Positions 35,923 through 47,092 of a stretch of DNA of 64,000 bases are shown one piece after another (positions within the stretch are counted from its first letter, which is position 1; each line of letters opens with the position of its first letter). Position numbers and translations under genes: made by a program. The stretch lies in assembly GCA_004802725.1 (NCBI GenBank), contig SGPM01000004.1:248001-312000 (forward strand). The letters are read 5' to 3'. A model generated the notes under the pieces. That model saw only the letters and a list, made by a program, of their open reading frames with translations. It did no database searches and was not told where the DNA came from. Origin of the DNA: Antrodiella citrinella. Lineage: Eukaryota; Basidiomycota; Agaricomycetes; Polyporales; Steccherinaceae.

Positions 35923-36268
35923 GAAGTAGAAGGTTCTGTATACTGAGAACGCCACCCCGTAATACATGGAGAAGAACACGAAGGCTTGGGGGGTTGGCGT
36001 TGAACACGATCGCCCCAGACAACCCGCTACGATTGGTTGTCCCGCATCCCAGACGCTNCCAGCCGCTTGCTACCGCCNGCGCCAGGTCTGTCCAGGTCAT
36101 GTCCAGGGTGTTCAAGAACTGTCCTGTGGATCCTTGATCAGAGAAGAACGATGACGTATCCGAGTGTGTGTTGGTATCTTTGTCTGGGCTTACCGTAAAG
36201 AAAGAAGAACGACCGGCGGTAGCGTCGTCTTTCGATGCACNATCATTAGGCCCGCGAGATCGNTCCAT
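35798..36268 (-). CDS. Doubtful hypothetical frame in N-rich tract
   Basis: An uninterrupted 156-codon frame from an ATG at 36268, containing four ambiguous codons. The first half ('ASKDDATAGRSSFF', 'PDKDTNTHSDTSSFF') looks like plausible disordered protein; the second half is Leu/Arg rich and less convincing. No family recognised. A good donor signal (GTAAGC) occurs inside it near 36,195, so it may instead be pieces of a spliced gene. Ambiguous bases prevent a firm reading. Confidence 0.22.
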   Translation of the reverse strand: MXRSRGPNDXASKDDATAGRSSFFTVSPDKDTNTHSDTSSFFSDQGSTGQFLNTLDMTWTDLAXAVASGWXRLGCGTTNRSGLSGAIVFNANPPSLRVLLHVLRGGVLSIQNLLLLHCLWTCPRRIRPVILFRMDRSIVTVPARLSWYHAGSKYYL

Positions 36269-37350
36269 CCTTGCACCTGCAAGGCTGCCACCACTGACAA
36301 GACTTGGGCTCTGATAGGAATGGCGATTCGCCNTGCACGTCTAGTCATGCTCTGGAATGCCACATAAGNTATCNTGATATCCAAAATCAGAACGGGCGGT
36401 GACGATCTGTACAGCTCTGGGCTTACCTCCATGGTCCCAGCCCCCNGTCACGTCCACAGCTGAGTAAAACGCACGCANAAATGCAGTTCAAGTTACTGCG
36501 GTAGAATCAGACATGACCGAGTCATNAGGGTCCGGATTTTCATTTCTGGATTCAGAGAGATATGATAATGAGCGGCGGACTCACGCTGGCCCATGCGCGC
36601 AGGGATGACGCGTGCCAACGTCGCGACATGNATTCATTCTTGAGTCTGCCAAGATGCCTGGGCAGAAGAGCCNATGACCACGGCACCTTGAGGGCCGCAG
36701 TGCCCTGCATCTCATGGTGGGCCACTGCTCGGCGTCCGAGTCGACGTCCGGGATTGTGTGGGCAGCATGCATGTCCTCACGTCTGCAAACTCTAGAATCA
36801 GGGTTACGGACAAAGTAGCGGTGAGTACATCCATCTTGCGTTTTCAAACAGAGGGTANTTGNCAGGAGAGCCAGTTTTTCCGGCCGTTCTGAATTGCATT
36901 TTGTCTGGGAGGATATACGGCAGTGAGAGAAGACTACGTGGTCACTGTGCCAATANCTCCATCAACTGGCTGGGCGGAAGTNTGTCCTCAATTACCACTG
37001 CACGTTCANAACACAAGATTGACATACCTGAAGACTTCATGCCGTCTCTCGCTTCACAGGTACTCCNGCGCACTCAGAACTGGGGTGCATNCCATTGCAT
37101 CCCAAGCTCAGATCGGTTGGACNTCGAGGCTATCTGGCATACCCGGGCCGGACCACCACAGTACGNTCGCGCATGCCGCGATTTCGAGCTTTACTGGAGA
37201 CCATTTCGTCCAAGGTTATGAATCTCTACCCGGGCAAATAGGATTGCTTGCGACGTTAGTACTTACTACACCGGTACGTCTGGTACAACAGCAAGGTCTT
37301 TNTTACATCTTCTTTCCTGCTACCCTCTTCTGCAGTTCCCCCGTCTCGCT
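36269..37350. other. Unresolved tract between hypothetical frame and FRS1 end
   Basis: About 1.1 kb with roughly twenty N bases. Frames of 75-230 codons occur on both strands but none gives recognisable or bias-supported protein. It may hold a spliced lineage-specific gene or degraded sequence; I cannot decide. Confidence 0.35.
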
Positions 37351-39779
37351 CTATGCATCGGTCCAAATTCCATGCATCTCTGCCCTGAACGGCTCCAGCG
37401 TCAGCTCCAGAGCCGAGCACGGGTACGTGATCTCAAACTTCTCCAAGACGGAGGGATGCAGGATCCCGAGCAAGCCAATCTCCACATCGGAAGTCGTGTG
37501 CAGCGCAGTCTCNATCTCGCGCTTGACGGTCGTTGCGAAGGAGGGCGAAGTGGCGGCGGCTCTGGCGCGAGAATCGAAGGAAGGTGAAGAGGGAGGTGGA
37601 CGGTAGTAGATCGTGGCGGCTCGACCGGGGAAGAAGGTTGGGTCTAGACAAGCATGGCTCTGTCAGTGCACATAACACGGAAGGATGAGAGGACGGCATA
37701 CCTTCTCTCTCCTTGATATAATAGCCTGTCACCGCCTGGGCATCGGTCGCTGCAATCCTTGGTACCTCCAACATCAGCATCAACCTGTCTAACGCGCCGT
37801 GCACGACCTCGAATCCAGCTGTCTTGTTACACCACACTGCCGCTGCGTGGCGAACATTCCGAGCCTGACGCTCCCGCGAGGCATCCTTGGAAACGACGTC
37901 GGTGACGTCAAAAATCTTGATCGGGAGCGCGTGCGAGCGGTTCTCGCGAATGGTCTTGAGCAGACCGGGGAGGAGGGAGGTACGGACGACTTGGAATTCG
38001 AGCGTCTTGGGGTTGCCGATACGCACGACTTGGCTATGATCGTCCTTTCGGTTCAGCCAGTCGAAGTTCTCTTCGTGTGAACACTGAATATTAGGAGAAA
38101 GGTGTGAGCACGATGTCAAGGCCTTAATTTCAATATTGCTCACCAAAATGAAAGGGAACACCTCAACAAATCCGGTCAAGGCCCATTCTTTCCTCACAAT
38201 ATCCGTCAACTTACTGATAACCAAAGGCTGCGCGACCGTGCTAGTCGGAGGGAAAGTATCCGGCAGGTTATTGAACCCATATGCAATCGCCGCGTCCTCC
38301 ATTATGTCGCATTCGTGCAAGATGTCTGGTCGGGTAGGCGGGATCTTGACATTGACAATATCCTTGTCGGCGGCATTGATTGTTGCGGACAGCGTCATTT
38401 TCTCGAGCAGTTGTGCTACTTCGGTGGCGTTCAGGGAGAGGCCGGTACAGGAATTAACATACGAAGTGTGCGCTTCCATTGGTCTATACGAGAGGTCGGG
38501 CGTAATGCGTGCGGTGCCATCTGGATAGATCACTTTGCAAGGTTCAATTCTGTTGTAAGATGTAAACAATAAGTCGATGGAAGAGTTGCTATAAAGGCTC
38601 ACGTGAACGGCTCCTCGCAGTATTCGGAGAACATGGTAGCAATGATGTTGATAACAATTCCTAGCTTTGTCTCATCCGTTGCGGTGACATCTATCCATAC
38701 GTTCCGCGTGTTCAGAGTGATTTTGCTATGCTCGGAATTGATGATCGGAGGCATGGAGGCAACTCTCCGTTTGGAGTCATAGATGATGGGGTACACTGGG
38801 GAGTCGNGAATAATGGGGAGGTACTTTGAAAGGTGCTTTTCCGACTGCAACAATACAGCTGAGGTACTGGAACAAGAGACGGAATNTGTGACCACGCGTA
38901 CCTCATACACAGTCATCAGTTCTTCTGCAGTATATTCCTTGCTCTTAGACAGTGGTGNGAACTTGATGTCTTTTGGAGGTCTTGCCTCGTACGTGAAGGG
39001 AGGCTGAAGTGTATCCAGATCGTGTGTACCGATGGCAACGAACTGACGACGTCTGCATAAGTTTTGGTGNAGCTTGTCTTGAAGGTCTATGAAGGAGTCA
39101 TATGATCTTTGAGTGAAGTTGATGTTGCGGAGGATGGCACAGGCGAAGTATGGTCGGATCTGTCTCGTCTGTTCACACATACTCAGTAGGGAAGTATGAT
39201 CGGAGAANATGACCGCATACTTCTGGAGCTATCGTGGCGGTTACAAGAGCAGATTCTCCTCCTGTAGGNTAGACAAGCTTGTACTGTGGCGGTTTATCTT
39301 TCCCAAGATATACGCGTAAGGCTCGCGCAATACCCTCTATGCATAATAGATCGTATCTGGGTCAATCGTGTGAGTTGTAGCCCGAATCCTCGGCAAACAA
39401 ATACACTCACCGATTAGCAGGTATCTCTATCTTCANTTGCTATTGTGACAAAAAGTCAGCGAGTGCAAGGTGATGGAGCGCGTTTCTAACACTCACCGGA
39501 CGTTCAGCGGGAAGTCCTTTCTTCTTTAGCTCTTCGACTTCTTCTGTGGTCTATACATCGGCTCGTACTATCAACATAGGTGAAACATAGNAAGTACACG
39601 CACATCTTCATCTAGTTCTAATCCGAACTCAAATAGCAGTTTGTCGAAGTCATCAGGACCTGCAAACATTCACATTCACATTCAGCTGATTTTTGAGACG
39701 AGGTGTGCGACTGGAACGTACTGTATCGATGACCCAGCCTGTCCCATAAATCTCCCTTGTCTACTGCTACTGTGGGCAT
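37351..39779 (-). CDS. FRS1: Phenylalanine-tRNA ligase beta subunit, cytosolic
   Basis: tRNA-binding and editing subunit of the alpha2-beta2 synthetase. The ATG at 39779 starts '[16 protein letters not shown]', then '[15 protein letters not shown]', '[18 protein letters not shown]' and '[20 protein letters not shown]'. The B3/B4 editing region reads '[19 protein letters not shown]', and the B5 domain gives '[20 protein letters not shown]' and '[20 protein letters not shown]'. The core-like end is '[20 protein letters not shown]', 'IFDVTDVV', and '[19 protein letters not shown]'. The stop is at 37351-37353. About ten N bases fall in this gene, some in exons, so individual residues are uncertain but no frame break is forced. 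It starts 442 bp from the divergent DUF6535 gene. Confidence 0.93.
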
Positions 39780-40221
39780 GGTTCAAGCGAATGGATTGGG
39801 ATGAAGATNGTGGTGAGATGAATTGACTTCTGAATGCCTTCACTGGCATTATTTCCCTGCTTGATCTGACTCACGATATCTAATCTACGGTCATTGCCGA
39901 TTGGTTCGACCAATCATGCTTCAGCGCTTCATCTGCGGTGCAACCTGATGCAACAAGTTACTCTATGCCTTAGCTATGACTTTTTTCATGCCATGAGATC
40001 TGCATACGACTTCACTTCAGTCATATGTCTACGGGCTAAACGACAATTGCGATCTTCTCTGAAAAGCTCCCAGGGCCACTCGCAATTNTCCTGAATGTTG
40101 TGTCGAGATGACATCTCATCAATGCGCGCCCATTCCTGTCAAGCGGACAAATGATGGTCAACAGTCCGAGCACTGGCAATACTTGTGCGCGTCGTTTGCC
40201 AAGAAGCTGAATTAAACAATA
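39780..40221. promoter_or_regulatory. Shared upstream region of FRS1 and DUF6535-lectin genes
   Basis: Divergent intergenic region of 442 bp. It contains a perfect inverted repeat with two outward CCAAT cores at 39899-39915, about 120 bp from the FRS1 start and 310 bp from the other start. Confidence 0.5.
39899..39915. promoter_or_regulatory. 17-bp inverted repeat with paired CCAAT boxes
   Basis: The sequence gattggttcgaccaatc is a perfect 7-bp inverted repeat around a TCG centre, so each arm holds an ATTGG/CCAAT core. Such cores are bound by the fungal HAP/NF-Y complex; a pair arranged this way could serve both divergent genes. Confidence 0.6.
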
Positions 40222-43200
40222 ATGCCCTCACTGGCCGAACAGGATGCGGAATTGGGCGAGGTTGTATCGAACACTGGTAAGTGTATCTCTAATCTCCGAT
40301 GTCAGTAGGTTAANCGGTGAGGTATACCGTATGTGTCAGGCGTTGCATCGACGGGTAGGTGCTGAGAAGAAATGTCAACTACGTCTCTTACCTTGTAGCC
40401 TCGTTAGAACTTCAANAGATACCCTCAGATCGTCTGTACTCCCTCTACACTGAGGAGGCCCAACAGTATGATACTGCTCTTGCAGCACGCTTGAAGACGA
40501 GCTCANGCTCGCTGCTCATTTTTGTAAGCGCGGTTTCATGTTCATATTGCATTGCGTGTTCATGTTACGAACAAGGCTGGCCTTTTCTCTGCAACGGTNA
40601 CATCGCTTATAATCGAGAGCTATAATGGTCTTGTAGCGGACCCGGGCGACGCAAGCGTCTTCTACCTCAGCCAAATCGCACAAATTCTCGCTGCTAGTCA
40701 ATCTCCATCTGGGACTAACTTCACGTCAGGGCAACTCATACCTCTCCCGGAGTTCCAAGCTTCCGCAGCTGTCGTCCGGGTGAACATCCTATGGGTTCTG
40801 AGTTTGATCGTCAGCTTGGCTTGTGCATTGGGAGCTACACTCATTCAGACATGGTCAAACCGCTACACTAGGCTCACCACTCAGTTCGGGAATGTCTCCC
40901 ACCGGGCGCAACAGCGCGAGTTCTATTTTGAGGGCATAAAGCATTCGCGGCTCGTAGCTGTCGCTGAAGCTCTGCCTGCTCTACTCCATTTATCCCTTTT
41001 CCTTTTCCTCGCGGGTCTCGTCGACTTCTTTTTCCAGGTCAACGTTGAGGTTGCCTATGTTACTCTGGGAGCTGTCATAGTCGTCTCTTTCATGTACCTC
41101 ATTTTGACCGCCATGCCTCTCATCTTCACATCGACACCATACCAGACCCCACTAAGCATACGGGTACCGAAATCACTGCATCGAGTATTCCACCGAGCAT
41201 ATCAAGCCAGGTTCAAAGGCAGGCCTCGAGGTCCCAGCGGCGACGACTTTGTCTTGCAACAGAGTAGAGCGCTGCAATGGCTGCTGGACCGTATGACCGG
41301 CGTATACATTTTTGACAAGTTCGTGGAGGGCATCGAACCTTTTCTCGGAACCACGGATCAAGGCACAAGAATTATCTTCCAGCTCAATGTCAAGCCGGCT
41401 GCCGATGGACGGCGTTGTCTCTCAGCACATATCGGTTTCCGACTACATTCGTGTTTAGAGCCCTCTATCGATATCCATACTCGTCGATCTCACGTTCGGG
41501 CCATGACAGGCGCCCTCTGGAGCTTGCTCATTCGGATACAAGCTGGAGACATGGACGACAACATCGCGCCGGGTGGTGTCGGAGACTCCGATGCCTGGTA
41601 TCCGGTGTCGCAACATCTGCAGCAGTGGTTGCATCCCTACACACTGCGGTCGCTGCGTCGCCTCAGGGGGAACCCCGATCCCCTGATCTCCACGTATGCA
41701 GTGTGTACCTGTGTCGTCATTCTTGAGCGCGTACTCCCTGTCTTCTGTGATTCACTCAAAGGCAGACGGACACTCGTACCAGCTAGTTGGGATCTAATGC
41801 AGATTCTCTCTGCATGCGATTCGACCGAGCTCCACCCAAGTGTCAAAACGTCGTATGGATTCGATGTCTTGGTCACTTGCTTGCTCGATCCTCCAGACGA
41901 TGAATTGGGCCGGAAATCGAGGGCGGAAGCAAACCTTGATGAGTCTGAGCCATGGCCTCAGCATGACTCTTCAATGGATCTTCGAATGGTCTCGAGCCAC
42001 GACGAAGATGTGGACGGACTCACAGAGCTGACCGAAGATGTCATTAGGAATTCCTTCCATTTGGCGGCGTTGAATCTTCTCCTGGAGCATTTGTTGACTA
42101 AGACCAGCAATCTACAACCCACAACAGCCCTCATCGACATGATACAGAGTACCATCAAGCTCGTTGTCGTCAATACAAGTGCTCAGGGCACCGACGAAGA
42201 CTTGCAACGATCCTTCGTCGTTCTATTAGAGAAGCTGTTCTACTCGCACCAGTCCAGTTTACTATGCGGGCGAGCTATTTTCTTAATGGAAGACATCAGA
42301 CGTCTAGCTGTATCGTTGTCTAAGACACTTGATCATCCTATATGGGCTCCAAAATCCGCTGAACTTCTTTATGGGATACGCCGACCAGGAGGAGTGGAGA
42401 ACTTTGTAATGTCGGATGCGCATAGTGGCCGCGTGGGCAGGGTGGTTTTCGATGCACAAGTGAGGCCGAATGCCAACTATTTCGTGTGCTGCGAAGGAAG
42501 AAGCAATGTTCTCGATCTCTCCGGGTCTGATGGCAGGTCTGTCCTCGTTTACGCATTTCATGGCGGGGAAAACCAACAGGTAAAACACCAGCGTCCTTTT
42601 TGGTGTCATTGCAAGCCTACTGACTGGTCTCGTGTCGTCAGTGGCAGCTGCTGAAGAATGGACAGAGTTGGACCCTTCGGAATGTGAATGTTGGCACTTT
42701 CCTGAACGTCGACAATCCCGCCGAAGAGGTAAACCTCTATGCTTCAACACGTGCCACAGCTTGGGAGGTCCGACCTGTTGAATCAGGCTCTATGAAATAC
42801 TAGTTCGTTATTCTTCATCTGTATGTCCTCTCTAGGCTGATGTCGTCTCGTTTTTCTGACAGCATCTACTGTGCCGGGACCCAACTCGCAATTGCTCGTG
42901 GTCGTTCAGGTGTGGTACGTCCGTTCAGTTGTTCATAATCGTCACTCTTTGACATTTCTTTGGCAGGGTGTCTTGTCTACAAAGAATGCATTGCAATGGG
43001 ACTTTGGTCGCATCGGTTTCGCTCCAAAAATCAAAGCCAACGTCGAATACTATTTCATGCATGGCGAGGCATCGACTGCACTTGATCTCTCTGGTGAAGA
43101 TTACAGGACAACCCTTGTCTTTGCCTTTCACGGAGGCGATAATCAGAGGGTAAATTACATGGTGTAGTCTGCACAATGTTAGCTGACGGCGGTCTGCTGC

Positions 43201-44376
43201 AGTGGAAGCTCTTACAGGACGAAGAATATTGGCTCATTCAGAATCGCAGAACTGGTGCTTTCCTCAATATCAATGGTCCACTCGCGGAACATACGAAACC
43301 TGTCGGCTCGTACGAAGGCAGGGGTAGGTGGGACATCAGGCCAGACGAAGGACACTCAACGTATTATAAGTCAGTCTAAGTCAGTGAGCTTTACTTTCAA
43401 ACTCACATTTCCGCACCATTCTAGTTTATTCTATGCTGGATCACAATACGCTGTAGTCCAAGATGACGGGGATAGAGAAGTGAGTAGATTGGTGGTGAAA
43501 TTCGTACCAAATTTGACGTGTTGAATCCTCAGCCTTTCCTCTCACAATCTGAAGGGACAACTCGAATACATTGGAAGCTTGTCAAATGTGCCGATATCGT
43601 GATACAGCCTGACATTGCATCACCCTTCGCTGCAGAGAGGTCACTCAATGTCAACACCAATTTGAACCTTGGATTAGGCAACGTGACAGTCAAATCGGGG
43701 TCGAAATACCTTCTTTACTGTCATGAAACCAATAACGTTCTCGATCTCCATGCCGGTAACGAGACAATTGTTCTCATCTGGGGCTGTCACGGAGGTTTAA
43801 ATCAAAAGGTGAGTCTTAATCATAATTTCTGCATGCTCGTCCTTTTCATGTACGAATCGTGGACAGTGGCTGTTCAATAGCGAGGGAGACCGTTGGACGA
43901 TTCAAAACATGAACACAAACGGGTACCTTGGCATAGATGGCGCAGCCGTAGACGGTGCCGCAGTCATTGTCACAGAAGAAGCTGCACACTGGGAGATCCG
44001 ACCATACAAGGCCTTATTGGTGCGAGACACTGGTGGTCCGGTATACAATACTGTTCGTACAACATTCGGTCCCCGATACAATATCTTCTATGCCGGCACA
44101 CAATTCAGCCTGGCTGCAGGAGCGCATCAACGTCTCGAGGCGGGCGAAGTGAGTGCGAAGGGATTTATGCGCTTTTCTGAACGCCACTAATATGCTGGTC
44201 AGGCAATCATTTTGTCTGGAACCAGTAAGACAAGTATCGGATGGCGGATTGAAATGGGCGAGTCTTTATTCACCTTAAAAGTCCGGGCTGACATTGACTT
44301 TCTTCTGCAGTCCAATGACAGCCTGACGATGTGTAGGTATGAAATACATTGCACGGCGGTAGCATGCTGGCAATAA
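40222..44376 (+). CDS. DUF6535 membrane protein fused to three beta-trefoil lectin-like domains
   Basis: Long multi-exon gene. The DUF6535 module is clear: 'SLYTEEAQQYDTALAARLK', an intron, 'AGLFSAT', 'SLIIESY', 'VVRVNILWVLSLIVSLACAL', 'GATLIQTWSNRY', 'QQREFYFEGIKHSRLVAVAE', 'LLHLSLFLFLAGLVDFFF' and 'SFMYLILTAMPLIF', giving about four membrane helices in the first ~260 residues. A helical cytosol-like region of about 400 residues follows. Then come three repeats of about 150 residues, each with 'N-x-LDL', a '(F/C)HGG-x-NQ' turn followed by Trp, 'W-x-(I/L)-(Q/R)-N', a Tyr/Phe-Leu strand and 'W-(E/D)-(I/V)-RP': start points near 42460, 43035 and 43700. This is the QxW pattern of R-type (ricin-B-like, CBM13) beta-trefoils. 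No stop or frame break is needed. The N-terminal exon (ATG 40222) is the weakest part, and N bases affect exons 2 and 3. DUF6535 has no known function. Confidence 0.82.
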
Positions 44377-44444
44377 GAAAAAGTACTCAGAGCGAGTGTG
44401 GGCGAGGTATTGGCGTAACGACGGCATACATATGCATATCTAGG

Positions 44445-46919
44445 TCATTTCCGATAGAACTGTCGCACGGCGGTTAAAAATGTAAGACACTATTCGAAGG
44501 TAAAGTGTACACACATTGCGACGGAAGTTGAACCAGAGGGACAAGCAACCTCTGTCGAAGCTGCTTCGGAATCCTCTGCAAAATAGTCAGAAATCACGTT
44601 CGCAATCACACCGGAAAACACCAAGGGCGTACCGTTTATGAGAAAACTCCCATTCACGATTGACAATCCTGAAGGCTATGTCCTCGTACGGCGGGCCAGC
44701 GAAGAAGTGAAGAAGCACAGTCTCGTCGTTGCCGGGTTCTTTGATAATCTTGAAACCGGGTGCCTTGGATTTGTCAATAAGATCTGGATAGAAAATATTG
44801 AACTGCAACAAAACGATTAGATCTATATAGCGATGCCCTCGTATTTGAACGTACCTTGTAGCCCTGAACGACCTTGGGAGGTGGGTTATCGGTGCTGCAA
44901 ACGAATATAAGCTCTAAGCTCATTCTACAAGCCAAAATATACGTACTCATAATGTGTTTGATTGTATTTGTTCCATTCGTAACCCGTGTGGACGCGGTTG
45001 AAGTATCGCGGCTTTCGGGGCCGATATTTGTCTTCCCAATTGTACGAAGTTGGGTGAGAAATATTTTCTTCGGTGTTGAACAATTCTTCCTCCTCGTCCA
45101 CATCTCTCTCTGCTTCCATGCGATAAAGGGCTTCAGATTGCATGTCTGCGATGGCCTTGGCCTCGGTGTCCTGGGGTTCTGCAGCAGCAGCTTGAGCCGC
45201 CTTGGCTATGAAACGAGACGCTGCAATTGAGCGACGTTGATCCAGCTGAGGAAAACGTCAGCAGACATCGAAATCTACAGATCGATACGACTCACAATCG
45301 AACGAAGGTCCTCCATCTCAGTCACAATGTCAATCTGTCGCTCTTCATAGGGCAACTTCCTGATATCGAGGAGAGCTGGGCTCATTGCTCTGTCATATGG
45401 CTCCTTGTCCTCCTCCGCTACGGTCTCCTGGTTCGATTCAACCTCTGGTATCACACGATCTCCTTTACCACCATTCTTAACAACGCCAGCTAACAACTCT
45501 TCCTGGGCTTGCAAAGCTTCATCCCGCTGACGCCTACGGAGCTGCTCCAACCTGTTGCGCACAACGACTTCATGCAGGCCCTTGAGTTTGGCCTGGGAAA
45601 GAGTCAACGTCAATGGACAAAATGTGGCACAGAAGCGACAATACCTTAGCCTTCCAAACGATCAACTTCTTGAGCAATCCTTCCCAGTAGTCTACGTCGA
45701 TAGGTTCGCCACTCCCAAGTTTTGCCTGAATCTGTCTCTGCAAAGCAACGAGATGATCGTAGGTCTTACCACGAAGCAGGTTGTTGACGTCAGCTTCGAC
45801 GGCGGCCGCAGCCTCTACACCCATTTGTTGGTTCACTTTAATGCGGTCGAAGGCATCCTTTACAACCACCATCATGTGCTGCGAAATTAAGGATGAGTGA
45901 AACAGCAAACGTACGGACTGACATTCGAAACTTACCGTCCAAAACTCGATGTTCACTTCAGACAGCTCCAGCCTGAGGTATTTCTCGATATCATCATACA
46001 GCTCTTCCACTTGCGCAGGTGAAAGACTCTGTTTCACAATACCGGTGTCAGTTATCGCAAAGATAGTTGGAAGCTCTTGGCTCACGTCGATGATATTATA
46101 CGGCTCGTCAAGATCAATCTCCAATTCTTCGTCCTCGACACCATCTTGCTCCTCCTCGATAGGGTTGATATACCTGAGATTGAGTGCGAGGAAATCAATG
46201 GCTTTCGCCCGTTTCTCTTTGATACGAATGGCAGCGCGGGTCCGTTCCTGTTCAAGCTGGAAGTCCTCCTCTTTGGATAGCCAGTCTGCCATCTGCGCAG
46301 ATTCCGCCAACCTCTGCATCCTGATCTCCTCCTCTTCTCGTAACCTCTGGTCTGCCTCTCTTTCCGCTCTCCGTTTATTCAGCCGTTCCAGCTCCTCCTT
46401 CGCTTCCTGTCGCCTCAGTGCATCTCTCTGCTGCGACTCCACAACGGTTAGACCTTGCTTCCTCTCCTTCTCATTCTTCTTGTGCCATCTGAATTGCTGT
46501 CCTAGGTTGACGTCGTGGAAGGGATTGTCAGTCGCGCTATACACGCTCAGCTCTGCCACTTGTCGAGCTTCCTCCTCTTCTTTGGCCCTCTTCCTCTCAG
46601 CCTTGCGAGCTTTTCGCTCCTCGCTCTTGTCACGCTTTCGCCTGTGCGTGTAGTCAGCATCGAGTGACATGGCAAAGCATTGGACGTACTTCTTTCTGTC
46701 GGCATCCTTGCTTCTGCTTCTGTCTCTCTGGCGACGTGAAGAACCCTCCTCTCTGTCCGGACTTCTGGATCTGCTCCTGCTGCGTCTCCGTTTACGCCTG
46801 TCATCATCTTCGTTGTACCTAGAGGATTTCCGGTCGGTGTCCTTCTCTCTAGACCGCTCTCGAGAACGCCTCTCCTCTCTCCTGGGGGAAACTGATCGAG
46901 AGCGTGAACGTCGTGCCAT
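44445..46919 (-). CDS. Cactin, spliceosome-associated protein
   Basis: Conserved nuclear factor that works with the late spliceosome for faithful splicing. The start (46919) opens an Arg/Ser-rich region 'MARRSRSRSVSPRREERRS'. The core reads 'DNPFHDVNLGQQFRWHKK', 'MADWLSKEEDFQLEQERTRA', 'IRIKEKRAKAIDFLALNLRY', 'DLDEPYNIIDVSQELP', 'LRLELSEVNIEFW' and 'LVALQRQIQAKLGSGEPIDV', all typical of cactin. The C-terminal cactin domain follows: 'YNWEDKYRPRKPRYFNRVHT', 'GYEWNKYNQTHYE', 'FNIFYPDLIDKSKAPGFKI' and 'YEDIAFRIVNREWEFSHKR'. The last exons give 'GFRSSFDRGCLSLWFNFRRN' and a tiny final coding exon 'FYRK' before the stop at 44445-44447, matching the usual family ending. The convergent stop of the DUF6535 gene is 68 bp away. 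Confidence 0.93.
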
Positions 46920-47092
46920 GTAGGAGGAGGTCTCGTAGTAGTTGTTCACTTGAGATGTTCACTCCACGCATGTATCACGTAACTTGTCACAATCGGGCGC
47001 CAATAAACTTGGCCTTTAGCTCATTCCGGTCGACCTCGACTCAGTCGGTCGTCGACGACCTCTCCAAAACGCTTTCAAGGCGGTGCTTGGAC

